Source: Frondihabitans australicus (GTDB taxonomy: Bacteria; Actinomycetota; Actinomycetes; Actinomycetales; Microbacteriaceae). Taken from it: DNA of 64,000 bases. Under the pieces are notes generated by a model. The model saw nothing but the letters and a program-made list of their open reading frames with translations, was not told the origin of the DNA and did no database searches. Position 1 is the first letter of the stretch, and every line of letters starts with the position of its first letter. Below are positions 24,645-32,991 of this stretch, in pieces. The stretch lies in contig NZ_RBKS01000001.1 in NCBI RefSeq assembly GCF_003634555.1, positions 3,906,001 to 3,970,000 of the forward strand, in the 5' to 3' direction. A program made the position numbers and the translations under genes.

Positions 24645-26159
24645 GTGCTGACCACCACGCCCCCGACGGTCCGGGGCCTCCTCGCCGAGGGCGACCTCCG
24701 GCTCCTGCCCCGCCTCGAGGGCGAAGGGCTCGACACCCCCATCGCCTGGGTCCACTCGTCCGACCTCACCGACCCGACGCCGTTCTTCACCGGCGACACC
24801 ATGCTGCTCACGACCGGCACGCAGTTCCCCGCCGACGACTCCGACGCCGCGTACTACGACGCCTACGTCGAGCGCCTGGGCGCGGCCGGGGTCGTCGCGA
24901 TCGGCTTCGGCCTCGAGGTGATCCGCGAGGGCACCCCGGCGCCGCTCGTCGCCGCCTGCGACGCGCGCGGCGTCACCCTGGTCGAGGTGCCCTACGAGGT
25001 GCCCTTCATCGCCCTCATCCGCTGGGTCGCCGATCGCATCGCCGCTCGAGACCGCGAACGCGACTCCTGGACCCTGCGCGCCCAGCGCGCCGTCTCCATC
25101 GCCGCGCTCACCACCGGGACCCTCGCGGCGGTGGCCCGTGCGCTGGCCGAGCAGGTGGGCGGCGCCGTCGTCGTCCTGTCCTACGGCGGCGACGTGGTCC
25201 TCGAGGAGCGCGTCGGCCACGTGGGCCTCGACCCGCTGATCGTCGAGGGTCGCAGGATGCTGGGGAGAGGCACCCGCGCGAGCGCCGAGGTCCCCGTCGC
25301 CGCCTGGGACGGCTTCGCCACCGTCCAGACCCTCGGCCCCCGCGGCACCCTCCGCGGAGCGATCGGGGTCGCCGGGGTGGGGCGCCACGACGTCGCCACG
25401 CAGGCCGTCGTCACGGGAGCGGTGGCGATCGCCGAGGTGCTGCTCGGCTACGGCGACTCGGAGCGCCGGCTCGGGCAGAGGGCCGGTGCCGTGATCCTGC
25501 GCCTCCTGCTCGAAGGCCAGCTGCCGGCCGCGGCCGCGCTCGCGGCGGAGTTCGACTCGCCGCTGCCCGACCCCCTGCGCGTCGGCATCGCAGCGCTGCC
25601 CGCGGGCACGGGCGAAGCCGCGCGCGGCCAGATCGTCGAGGCGCTGACCCGCGACGGCCTCTCGTTCGCCGACGATCGCGTCGACCGGATCGTGACCGTC
25701 TCGACGGCCGGCTCGCTGGATCACCTCCAGCGCCTCGTCGCCACGGTGCCCGCGTTCGACGGCCTCACGATCGGCCTCTCCGCCGCGCTCGCGCCCGCGG
25801 AGGCGCCCACCGGCTTCGCGCAGGCGCAGCGCATGCTCGCCCAGCACGACGAGGCCGGGCTGGCCGTCTTCGGCGAGTCGACCGGCGGGCTCCTGGACGA
25901 GCTGTGGTCGCCGGCCGCCGAGAACGTCGCCCGGAAGCGTCTCGCGGTGCTCCTGGGCGAGCCCGGCGACCTGATCGAGTGCTCCCGCCTGTGGCTGGAC
26001 CACAACGGCCACTGGGAGTCCGCCGCCCGCGAGGCCGGCCTCCACCGCCACACCCTCAAGGCCAGGATCGCGAGAGTCGGCACGCTCCTGCAGCTCGACC
26101 TCGACGAGTTCTCGCAGCGAGCCGAACTGTGGGCGCTGCTGCAGGCGTCGCGGGCCTGA
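24645..26159 (+). CDS. PucR-family regulator of the GABA/putrescine operon
   Basis: A 504-residue regulator. The N-terminal PucR/CdaR-type sensory domain covers about residues 8-125 (WVHSSDLTDPTPFFTGDTMLLTTG is the family signature region, residues 35-58). A middle GGDEF-like region follows, and a C-terminal helix-turn-helix lies at about residues 445-495 (WLDHNGHWESAAREAGLHRH). PucR proteins usually activate purine or amine catabolic operons, and related ones control gabT/gabD in actinobacteria. The GTG at 24645 has TAACCT six bases upstream, so the mRNA is probably leaderless. It is divergent from gabT with 162 bases between them. Confidence 0.85.
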   Translation: MLTTTPPTVRGLLAEGDLRLLPRLEGEGLDTPIAWVHSSDLTDPTPFFTGDTMLLTTGTQFPADDSDAAYYDAYVERLGAAGVVAIGFGLEVIREGTPAPLVAACDARGVTLVEVPYEVPFIALIRWVADRIAARDRERDSWTLRAQRAVSIAALTTGTLAAVARALAEQVGGAVVVLSYGGDVVLEERVGHVGLDPLIVEGRRMLGRGTRASAEVPVAAWDGFATVQTLGPRGTLRGAIGVAGVGRHDVATQAVVTGAVAIAEVLLGYGDSERRLGQRAGAVILRLLLEGQLPAAAALAAEFDSPLPDPLRVGIAALPAGTGEAARGQIVEALTRDGLSFADDRVDRIVTVSTAGSLDHLQRLVATVPAFDGLTIGLSAALAPAEAPTGFAQAQRMLAQHDEAGLAVFGESTGGLLDELWSPAAENVARKRLAVLLGEPGDLIECSRLWLDHNGHWESAAREAGLHRHTLKARIARVGTLLQLDLDEFSQRAELWALLQASRA

Positions 26160-26291
26160 ACGGAGTCTGTGACGTTCTGGTTACAGGGGGTCCCGGGGAG
26201 TGCTTAATCGGGCGATCGGAGTTACGCTCTTACGACCACTGGTCGAACCTCCGCGACGGAGCGGAAGGCCGATCACCTGAAAGGACATCCC

Positions 26292-26546
26292 ATGCTGCGA
26301 GACCTCGGAGGCTGGCACCTCCTCATCATCCTGGGCATCGTCGTGCTGCTCTTCGGCAGCACCAAGCTCCCGGCGCTGACCCGCGGCGTCGCCCAGTCCA
26401 TGCGAATCTTCAAGAGCGAGATGAAGGAGCCGAAGGAGCCCGCCACGGCGACCTCGACGGCCGCTCCGACCGCTCCCGCCGCCGGCACGACGGCTCCGAC
26501 CGTCGCCGAGCCGGTCACGACCCCGAACGTCCCGCCGACGCAGTAG
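26292..26546 (+). CDS. tatA: Twin-arginine translocase subunit TatA
   Basis: An 84-residue TatA/E protein. The transmembrane helix is LLIILGIVVLLFG, followed by the FGSTKLPALTRG hinge and an amphipathic helix (AQSMRIFKSEMKEP), then a Pro/Thr/Ala-rich tail. TatA oligomers form the protein-conducting element of the Tat pathway for folded proteins. An AAAGGA Shine-Dalgarno precedes the ATG. It is not next to tatC or tatB; actinobacteria often have an isolated extra tatA copy, so this may be one. It ends with a strong hairpin and then the second copy of the repeated palindrome. Confidence 0.88.
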   Translation: MLRDLGGWHLLIILGIVVLLFGSTKLPALTRGVAQSMRIFKSEMKEPKEPATATSTAAPTAPAAGTTAPTVAEPVTTPNVPPTQ

Positions 26547-26561
26547 CGCCCGCACGACAGC

Positions 26562-26597
26562 CGAAGCGCGGCATCCCCTCGGGGGTGCCGCGCTTCG
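26562..26597 (+). terminator. Terminator hairpin after tatA
   Basis: CGAAGCGCGGCA pairs with TGCCGCGCTTCG, extended by CCCC/GGGG, 16 bases after the tatA stop. The stem has about 16 pairs with one wobble and a very short loop. Confidence 0.65.
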
Positions 26598-26626
26598 TCG
26601 TTCCCCCGCTCGATCCCCTATTCCCC

Positions 26627-26684
26627 GCGACAAAACGCGACACCTGCGACGCGCGAGAGCGTCGCAGGTGTCGCGTTTTGTCGC
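26627..26684. terminator. Bidirectional palindromic terminator, copy 2 of a repeated element
   Basis: Perfect 25-base arms (26627-26651 and 26660-26684) with an 8-base loop. The arms are identical to those of the element at 407-466, and the loops share their last four bases (AGAG). It sits between convergent tatA and the kinase gene. Confidence 0.78.
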
Positions 26685-26698
26685 AGGAGGGCAAGGCG

Positions 26699-27760
26699 TC
26701 AGGCGCCCACGAGCCACAGCGGATCGTCGAGGTAGCGCGCAGCCACCTCGACGGTGCCCGGGAGATTCTCGTCCCACAGGTCGGCGGGCAGCGCGTCCGC
26801 CCGGTGAGTCGTCGCCCAGCCGAGCATCGTGAGCCGCCGCATGAGCGACAGCGCGCCCGCGACCTCGAGGTCGTCGCGCGACAGAGACGCGACCGACCGG
26901 TAGCCGTCGAGCCACCGGGCGCCCATCTCGAGCGCCTCGGGCCGGTGCTCGTAGAACGTGAGCGCGGCTCCGAAGTCGTAGAGGTAGTAGCCGTCGCCGC
27001 AGTCGTCGAAGTCGATGATCGTCATCGCACCGTCGTGCGTCATCACGTTGGAGGGCCGCAGGTCGGAGTGGATGAGGCCCCAGTGCTCGCCCGTGCGGGG
27101 AACTCCGGACAGCAGCGCCCGGGCGGTGTGCTCGGCCCGCTCGACGACGTGCCTCTCCTGAGGAGTCAGCGCGGCGTTCCTCCAGTCGCCCCAGCGCGCT
27201 CCGCCTCCGGTCATGTCGTCGAGCCCCCAGGCGAACCGCTGGAATCCGGTGGGCCGCGCCCACTGCCGCGAGTGCCCGTGCAGCCGAGCCGTCAGCGCCC
27301 CGATCTCGGTGAAGTGCGACGCGAAGTCCGACTGGTCCTCGAGCATCGTCCCGGTCACGAAGTCGAACGCGACGGCGGTCCACGACGCCCCCGAGTCGTC
27401 GACCACGAACTGCACGAGGTCGCCGTCGGAGCCGTGACGCGGCGACGGCGTCGGCACTCCGGCATCCTGCTGCAGCGCCTCGACCCAGAGCAGCTCGCTG
27501 CGCACGTGCTCGATGCTCTCGGCGTACCCGGGTCGCCCGAGGCGCACGACCATCGCGGGAACGCCGTCGACCCGCACCATGAACGTGATGTTCTCCGAGA
27601 CGGCGATCAGCGCGACGGCGGTGCGGCCGGGGTCGAGGTCCCAGGATCGGCACACGCCGCCGTGCACCCACGACGGCGCGGCATCGCCCCGCCGCACGTG
27701 GTCGAACGCCGAGAGCGATCCGGTCGGGGCTGCGGCGGCGAGGGAGGGTTCGATCGTCAT
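26699..27760 (-). CDS. APH-fold small-molecule kinase, probable amino-alcohol kinase
   Basis: A 353-residue protein of the aminoglycoside-phosphotransferase/choline-kinase fold. The Brenner motif is LIHSDLRPSNVM (catalytic Asp) and the metal site is IIDFDDCGDGYYLYDF. Residues 45-75 (AVALIAVSENITFMVRV) form the nucleotide loop. Related kinases phosphorylate hydroxylysine, choline, ethanolamine or homoserine. It is divergent from a class III PLP enzyme resembling phospho-lyases that act on O-phosphorylated amino alcohols and near an ethanolamine-type permease, so ATP-dependent phosphorylation of ethanolamine or a related amino alcohol is the best guess (inference). The ATG at 27760 has a TATTTT box seven bases upstream. 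Confidence 0.72.
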   Translation of the reverse strand: MTIEPSLAAAAPTGSLSAFDHVRRGDAAPSWVHGGVCRSWDLDPGRTAVALIAVSENITFMVRVDGVPAMVVRLGRPGYAESIEHVRSELLWVEALQQDAGVPTPSPRHGSDGDLVQFVVDDSGASWTAVAFDFVTGTMLEDQSDFASHFTEIGALTARLHGHSRQWARPTGFQRFAWGLDDMTGGGARWGDWRNAALTPQERHVVERAEHTARALLSGVPRTGEHWGLIHSDLRPSNVMTHDGAMTIIDFDDCGDGYYLYDFGAALTFYEHRPEALEMGARWLDGYRSVASLSRDDLEVAGALSLMRRLTMLGWATTHRADALPADLWDENLPGTVEVAARYLDDPLWLVGA

Positions 27761-27802
27761 GAGCCCGAAAATACGGCAGGCCGGCGCCTCGGACGCCGAC
27801 TC

Positions 27803-27839
27803 TTCATGAGCCGTTCATGATCGAAACACGCCGTTCATG
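27803..27839. promoter_or_regulatory. Triple TTCATG half-sites between kinase and phospho-lyase genes
   Basis: TTCATG occurs at 27803-27808, 27814-27819 and 27834-27839; the last two are part of an exact CCGTTCATG repeat. Spacings of 11 and 20 bases place all three on one face of the helix. The region is the divergent promoter of the two pathway genes, so they may bind the HutC-type regulator encoded downstream or another factor. Confidence 0.45.
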
Positions 27840-27914
27840 CGCCGGAGGCCATTGGTAACGTCCCGGCAACGCCGGGCCCTCCTCTCGCCGGCCGAACCCG
27901 GCCAGAATTGACGC

Positions 27915-29300
27915 ATGTCCAGCACCGCATCGATCCTCGACGGCAACAGCTTCAAGGCGTCCGACGCAGCCGCGCTCGACCCGCGCACGCGCGAGCTCAC
28001 CCGGCGCCGGCGCGTGCTGGGCGACGCCTACCGCCTCTTCTACCGGCACCCGGTCGAGGTCGTGCGGGGCCGCGGCGCCCACGCGTGGGACGCCCAGGGC
28101 AACGAGTACCTCGACATGTACAACAACGTGCCGAGCGTCGGCCACGCCCACCCGCGCGTCGTCGAGGCCGTGCACCGACAGATGTCCGAGCTGAACACGC
28201 ACACCCGATACCTGCACGAGGCGATCCTCGACTACGCCGACGACCTCCTCTCGACGATGCCCGACGGGCTCGACGAGGTCATGTTCGTCTGCACCGGCTC
28301 CGAGGCGAACGACCTCGCGCTCCGCGTCGGCCGCGAGTACACCGGCGGCCGCGCCTACATCGCCACCGCCGAGGCGTACCACGGCAACACGGCCCTGGTG
28401 TCGGCGCACTCGCCCTCGCTGGCCGGCGCCGAGACGATGGACCCCACTCTCCGCGTGGTCACGCCGCCCGACACCTACCGCCTGGGCGACGAGACGGCCG
28501 AGGGCGCAGGAGCCGCGTGGCTCGCCCGCATCGAAGCCGCCATCGCCGAGATCGAGGCGTCGGGCGACGGCTTCGCGGGCCTCATCCTCGACTCGTCGTT
28601 CTCGTCCGACGGCATCTTCCTCGGCGAGACCGGCATGATCCGCGCGGCGCTCGACCTCGTGCACGCGCACGGCGGCGTGGTCATCGCCGACGAGGTGCAG
28701 CCCGGCTTCGGCCGCACCGGCGAGGCGTTCTGGGGCTTCGCCCGCCAGGGGCTCGGCCCCTTCGACGCGGCCGGGCGGCCGGCCGACCCGTTCGTGCCCG
28801 ACCTCGTCACCACCGGCAAGCCGATGGGCAACGGGTTCCCGATCGCCGCGATGGCCGCCCGGCACGAGGTGCTCGAGGCGTTCGCCACCAAGCGGCCCTA
28901 CTTCAACACGTTCGGCGGCAACCCGGTCGCGATCGCGGCGGCGCAGGCCGTGCTCGACGTGATCCGCGACGAGGGGCTGCAGCGGCGGGCTCTGGACGTG
29001 GGGGCGCAGGTTCGCGAGGGGCTACGGGAGGTCGCGCTGTCGCATCCTGCGATCGGAGACGTCCGCGGGTCGGGGCAGTACACGGGGCTCGAGCTCGTCG
29101 TCGACCGCGAGACCAAGGAGCCCGCGACCGCGCTGGCCCTCGACCTGCTGGAGGAGCTGCGGGAGCGCCGCCTGCTCACGAGCGTGTGCGGGCCGAACAA
29201 CAGCGTGCTGAAGCTGCGGCCGCCGCTGGCGTTCGAGTCGTCGGACGTGCCGCGCCTGGTGGAGACGCTCGACGCGTCGCTCACGGCGCTCGGCGCCTGA
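27915..29300 (+). CDS. Class III PLP enzyme, ethanolamine-phosphate/phosphohydroxylysine phospho-lyase type
   Basis: A 461-residue PLP enzyme of the class III aminotransferase family. DMYNNVPSVGHAHPRVVEAV followed by LNTHTRYLHEAILDYA, and DLVTTGKPMGNGFPIAA with Schiff-base Lys302, closely resemble the AGXT2L1/AGXT2L2 group. In animals these are phospho-lyases (EC 4.2.3.2 and relatives), not transaminases: they eliminate phosphate and ammonia from ethanolamine phosphate or 5-phosphohydroxylysine, leaving an aldehyde. The linked kinase would supply the phosphorylated substrate and the linked permease the free amino alcohol. A plain transaminase role remains possible. The start has no Shine-Dalgarno; the next gene begins 55 bases after the stop. 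Confidence 0.8.
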   Translation: MSSTASILDGNSFKASDAAALDPRTRELTRRRRVLGDAYRLFYRHPVEVVRGRGAHAWDAQGNEYLDMYNNVPSVGHAHPRVVEAVHRQMSELNTHTRYLHEAILDYADDLLSTMPDGLDEVMFVCTGSEANDLALRVGREYTGGRAYIATAEAYHGNTALVSAHSPSLAGAETMDPTLRVVTPPDTYRLGDETAEGAGAAWLARIEAAIAEIEASGDGFAGLILDSSFSSDGIFLGETGMIRAALDLVHAHGGVVIADEVQPGFGRTGEAFWGFARQGLGPFDAAGRPADPFVPDLVTTGKPMGNGFPIAAMAARHEVLEAFATKRPYFNTFGGNPVAIAAAQAVLDVIRDEGLQRRALDVGAQVREGLREVALSHPAIGDVRGSGQYTGLELVVDRETKEPATALALDLLEELRERRLLTSVCGPNNSVLKLRPPLAFESSDVPRLVETLDASLTALGA

Positions 29301-29354
29301 GTCGCCTGCCTCGACGGTTACGATGGGCGCACCCCGCCCACCCGAAGAGGACCC

Positions 29355-30098
29355 GTGCCGAGAGACGCCTCCGAGCTCGCCGAGCGAGTGCGCCGCGCCA
29401 TCGCGCGTGCCGAGCTGCGCACCGGCGACCGCCTCGGGTCCGAGCGGGCCTTGGCCGAGCAGTTCGGCGTGCCGAGGTCGGCGCTGCGGGAGGCGCTCGA
29501 AGAGCTGGAGTCGGAGGGGCGGATCCGCCGCACCATGGGCCGCACGGGAGGAGTGTTCGTGAGCGACGGGAAGATCGAGCGGCAGCTCAACACGATCCAG
29601 GGCGTGCCCGACATGCTGCGGCAGCAGGGGTTCTCGTCGTCGACGACGGTGCTCGAGAAGGGCATCGGCCTGGCCTCGCCGGCCGAGGCGCGCAACCTCG
29701 CGCTCGCCGAGGGCGACAACGTGTACCGGATGCGCCGGCTCCGGATCGCGGACGGCGTTCCGCTGTCGATCGACACGATGGCCCTGCCCATGCGCCTGCT
29801 GCCCGGCTTCCAGGACCAGGACCACTCGGGTTCCGTCTACCGCCTGCTGTCGACAGAGTACCGCATCGAGATGCACCAGGCCGACGAGACGATCGACGTC
29901 GCGGCCGCCACGGCGCAGCAGGCCTCCCTGCTCAAGGTCGAGGTCGGCGCACCGCTGTTCGAGATCTGGCGGGTGACGCTCGACGCGTCCGAGACGCCGG
30001 TGGAGTACTCGCACGACTTCTTCCGAGCCGACAGGACCCGCATCAGCCTGCGCCGATACGGTTCCCGGTGGAAGCGGGCGGTCGCGCCCGCGCGCTGA
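29355..30098 (+). CDS. GntR-family (HutC/UTRA subgroup) regulator
   Basis: A 247-residue regulator. The N-terminal winged helix covers about residues 5-70 (SERALAEQFGVPRSALREAL) and the UTRA ligand domain about residues 90-240 (VYRMRRLRIADGVPLSIDTM, then VYRLLSTEYRIEMHQADETI). HutC-type proteins sense small substrates of the operon that they control. The GTG at 29355 has GAAGAGGA upstream. It follows the phospho-lyase-like gene by 55 bases and converges with the permease gene 10 bases away, so control of amino-alcohol use is likely. Confidence 0.85.
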   Translation: MPRDASELAERVRRAIARAELRTGDRLGSERALAEQFGVPRSALREALEELESEGRIRRTMGRTGGVFVSDGKIERQLNTIQGVPDMLRQQGFSSSTTVLEKGIGLASPAEARNLALAEGDNVYRMRRLRIADGVPLSIDTMALPMRLLPGFQDQDHSGSVYRLLSTEYRIEMHQADETIDVAAATAQQASLLKVEVGAPLFEIWRVTLDASETPVEYSHDFFRADRTRISLRRYGSRWKRAVAPAR

Positions 30099-30108
30099 GC
30101 GCCTGCCG

Positions 30109-31674
30109 TTACACGGGGTCGGGGACGGCGTCGCCTGGGGTGGGGATCGACTCCGCGCGCTCCTGCTCCATGACGCCGGCTTCTCGAGATGGATGCAGGC
30201 CCTCCTCCTGCGGATCGCGGTGCAGCCCGCCCGAGAGCGCGTACTCCTCCTCGGGAGCCAGCACGAGATTCTTGCGGCCGACGGTGGCGAAGGCGACGAT
30301 GCCGACGGCGTAGACGATGAGCATGATCACGATCGCGCTCCACAGGGCCGGGTTGAGGATCTCGCCGACGAAGATCGCCAGCCCGATGATCCCGGCGATC
30401 CAGGCGCCGGCGAGCCCCCACGGCGAGTGGTACGGCCGCTTCGCCCGCGGGTACTTGCGCCGCAGCAGCACGAACGAGGCCATCTGCAGCATGTACGACA
30501 CGACCGCGCCCCACACCGCGATGTTCAGCACGAGTCCGCCGCCGCCGCCCGGCGTCGAGAGCTCGGCGGCCACGAGAGCCGCGAAGCCGATCACACTGGC
30601 CACCAGGATCGCGAGCACCGGCGTCTGACGCTTGCCCGTCACCGAGAGGCCGCGCGGGTAGTAGCCGGCCCGCGACAGCGAGTACATGTTGCGGCCGGCG
30701 GCGAACATGATCCCCTGGAGGCTGGCCAGGAGCCCGACGAGCGCGAAGGCGGAGAGGATCGCGGCGATCCTGTCGTCGGGGATGATCGCCCGGAAGCCGT
30801 CGAGCAGCGGCTCGGCGCTCGCCCCGGTCTTCGCGCCGCCCACCACGGCGGGGTTGAGGATGAGCACGATCGCGCCGCAGACGATGAGGGTGACGAGGCC
30901 CCAGACGCTGGCCTTGGGGATGTCCTTCGTGGGGTTGTGGGCCTCCTCGGCGCTCAGCGGCAGCTCTTCGATGCCGAGGAACAGCCACACGCCGAAGGGC
31001 AGGGCGAAGAAGATCGGCAGGACGCCGTGGGGGAGGAAGGCGGTCTGCCCGGCGTCGGGCTTGACGTCGAAGAGGCCCGCGAAGTCGAGCTTCCCGGAGA
31101 ACACCGCGAGCAGGCCGAAGGCCACGAGCACCGCGAGCGAGATGAGCGCCACGACGAGGGCGAACCGGAAGGACACGCTGGAGCCGAGGCTGTTGAGGCC
31201 GATGAAGACGACGTACAGGATCGCCCACCACACCTGCTGCGGCAGGCTCACGCCGGTGAGGTCGTGGAAGATCGCGTCGGCGTAGCCGGCCGAGAAGTAG
31301 ACGACGGCGGCCGTGGTGAGGACGTACTCGAGGGTCTCGGCGAGGCCCGTGATGAAGCCTCCCCACGGGCCCATGCTCGCCCGGGCGAACGAGTACGCCC
31401 CGCCGGTGTGCGGCATCGCGGCGCTCATCTCGCCGATGGAGAAGATCATGCCGAAGAACATCACGACGACGATCGCGCTCGCGATGAGGAGGCCTCCCCA
31501 TCCTGCGCTCGTGATGCCCGCGTTCCAGCCGGAGAAGTCGCCGGAGATCACGGCCGCTATGCCGATGCCCCAGATGCCCCAGAACCCGGCGCTGCGCTTG
31601 AGGGCTCGTTTCTCGAAGTAGCTCTGATCCGCCGTGGCGTAGCTGACGCCCTGGGCCTTGAGGTCGGTCGACAT
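30109..31674 (-). CDS. APC-superfamily permease, ethanolamine transporter type
   Basis: A 521-residue membrane protein with about 12 hydrophobic segments. LKRSAGFWGIWGIGIAAVIS followed by GDFSGWNAGI, and HTGGAYSFARASMGPWGGFI followed by TGLAETLEYVL, strongly resemble the ethanolamine (EAT) branch of the APC superfamily. The consensus IEELPLSAEEAHNPTKDIP is in the middle. The long charged C-terminal tail (about 60 residues) is cytosolic. The ATG at 31674 has GGAGAAG upstream. Its presence in the same locus as a kinase and a phospho-lyase-like enzyme supports ethanolamine or a close analogue as the substrate. It converges with the HutC-type gene with only 10 bases between the stops. Confidence 0.8.
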   Translation of the reverse strand: MSTDLKAQGVSYATADQSYFEKRALKRSAGFWGIWGIGIAAVISGDFSGWNAGITSAGWGGLLIASAIVVVMFFGMIFSIGEMSAAMPHTGGAYSFARASMGPWGGFITGLAETLEYVLTTAAVVYFSAGYADAIFHDLTGVSLPQQVWWAILYVVFIGLNSLGSSVSFRFALVVALISLAVLVAFGLLAVFSGKLDFAGLFDVKPDAGQTAFLPHGVLPIFFALPFGVWLFLGIEELPLSAEEAHNPTKDIPKASVWGLVTLIVCGAIVLILNPAVVGGAKTGASAEPLLDGFRAIIPDDRIAAILSAFALVGLLASLQGIMFAAGRNMYSLSRAGYYPRGLSVTGKRQTPVLAILVASVIGFAALVAAELSTPGGGGGLVLNIAVWGAVVSYMLQMASFVLLRRKYPRAKRPYHSPWGLAGAWIAGIIGLAIFVGEILNPALWSAIVIMLIVYAVGIVAFATVGRKNLVLAPEEEYALSGGLHRDPQEEGLHPSREAGVMEQERAESIPTPGDAVPDPV

Positions 31675-31803
31675 GTCTTCTCCGTGGTCGTGGATACGGG
31701 GAGGTGCGTGTCGACCATTGGACCGGCTGGGCGCGGGCTGGATGTTCCGCACCCGTAAATGGGTCGTAACGAGCGTGTTAAGCGCTCCGCGGCGGCGGGC
31801 GCA

Positions 31804-31838
31804 CGAAGGCCCCGTCACCCAGAGTGACGGGGCCTTCG
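31804..31838 (-). terminator. Terminator of the chitinase operon
   Basis: CGAAGGCCCCGTCAC (31804-31818) pairs perfectly with GTGACGGGGCCTTCG (31824-31838) around a five-base loop, 10 bases beyond the stop of the GH18 gene at 31849. Confidence 0.75.
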
Positions 31839-31848
31839 ATGCCCTGCG

Positions 31849-32991
31849 TCAGAACCGGCGCGCGAACCTCTCGAACACGCGGGTGAACGCCCACGGCGAC
31901 TGCGCCACGCCCGAGCACAGGGATGCGCCCTTCGTGCCGACGCACGAGCCGTTGTCGCGCTCGAGGGCCCAGAACGACACCGTCCCGACGCCCGCCGACC
32001 GCGCCCACGCGATGAAGCCGGTGGCGCCCGAGACGGTCAGCGTTTCGCTCGGCCCGTAGTCGTCGATGCCGATCATCTGCGTGATCCCGACCTGCTGCCA
32101 CAGGGCCGCCTGCGACGAGCGGGGTGAGATCGTCGAGCGCAGCTGTCCGGTGAGGGCGGTCGCGGCCGTTCGCGCGTCGGCCGCCATGTCGTGCGAGGCG
32201 CCGTCGTAGTAGTCGAATGTCATGATGTTCACGGTCGCGATGCGGGCGCCGACGGCCGCCGCCGACTGCAGCACGGCCAGCCCCGAGGGGGCGAGCCCCT
32301 GCGGCGTCGAGGGCAGGGTGTAGCTGAACGAGATCGGCCGGCGATGCTCGGCGGCCCACTTCTCGACGAGCACGATGGCCTCGTTGCGGCGCTGGATCGC
32401 GGCGGTGTCGTCGAGCGACGCCGCCTCGATGTCGAAGTCGAGCCGCTGCACCCGGTAGGTCGTGATGACGCGCTCGTAGTCGGCCGCGATCGCCGGCACC
32501 GAGGTGCAGCTGTCGGCGAGCTCCGTGCCGGTCGTGTCGGCCGAGTAGCCGCCGAACGACGGGATCACGTCGCCGCCCCGCAGCCGGATCCGGTCGATGG
32601 CGGCGCCGTACGTCGACGCCGCCACCGGGGTGGCCGTGTCGCCCGCCCAGTCGACGGTGCAGGAGCCGGCGGTCGGCGTCTGCAGGAAGGCGAGCGTGAG
32701 GTCCGCGGCTCCTGACGCCCTGGAGGCCGCCGCCAGGTCGGGCACGGCGGTGACGTCGACGTAGGGCGCGACGAGGTGTGCGGGCAGGGGCACCGCGGGG
32801 AGGATCGGCACGGGGTGGGCGGCCGGGGCAAGGGACGCACCCGGCGCGCCGGAAGACGAGGGACCCGGCGTGGCCGACGCAGCCGTCACCCCGAACCCGC
32901 CGAGCGCCGATACCGCCGCGAGAGCTGCCACGGCCGTGACGCCGACCGCGAGCCGCCGCCACGCGCGGCCGGCGGCGGGCCGCACGATCAC
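31849..32991 (-). CDS. Secreted GH18 chitinase-like protein (second gene of pair)
   Basis: A 380-residue secreted protein with a signal peptide (about residues 1-40, Arg-rich start, then VAALAAVSALGGFGVTAASA). The GH18 barrel contains VIPSFGGYSA (the SxGG strand), the catalytic strand RLDFDIEAAS with the acid Glu, and FDYYDGASHD. In the usual DxxDxDxE motif the first Asp is replaced by Gln (QRLDFDIE), as in a GH18 branch with DFDIE active sites. It likely cleaves chitin or chitooligosaccharides outside the cell. The GTG at 32991 overlaps the stop of the upstream GH18 gene as GTGA, and AGGGAGC precedes it. Confidence 0.82.
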   Translation of the reverse strand: MIVRPAAGRAWRRLAVGVTAVAALAAVSALGGFGVTAASATPGPSSSGAPGASLAPAAHPVPILPAVPLPAHLVAPYVDVTAVPDLAAASRASGAADLTLAFLQTPTAGSCTVDWAGDTATPVAASTYGAAIDRIRLRGGDVIPSFGGYSADTTGTELADSCTSVPAIAADYERVITTYRVQRLDFDIEAASLDDTAAIQRRNEAIVLVEKWAAEHRRPISFSYTLPSTPQGLAPSGLAVLQSAAAVGARIATVNIMTFDYYDGASHDMAADARTAATALTGQLRSTISPRSSQAALWQQVGITQMIGIDDYGPSETLTVSGATGFIAWARSAGVGTVSFWALERDNGSCVGTKGASLCSGVAQSPWAFTRVFERFARRF

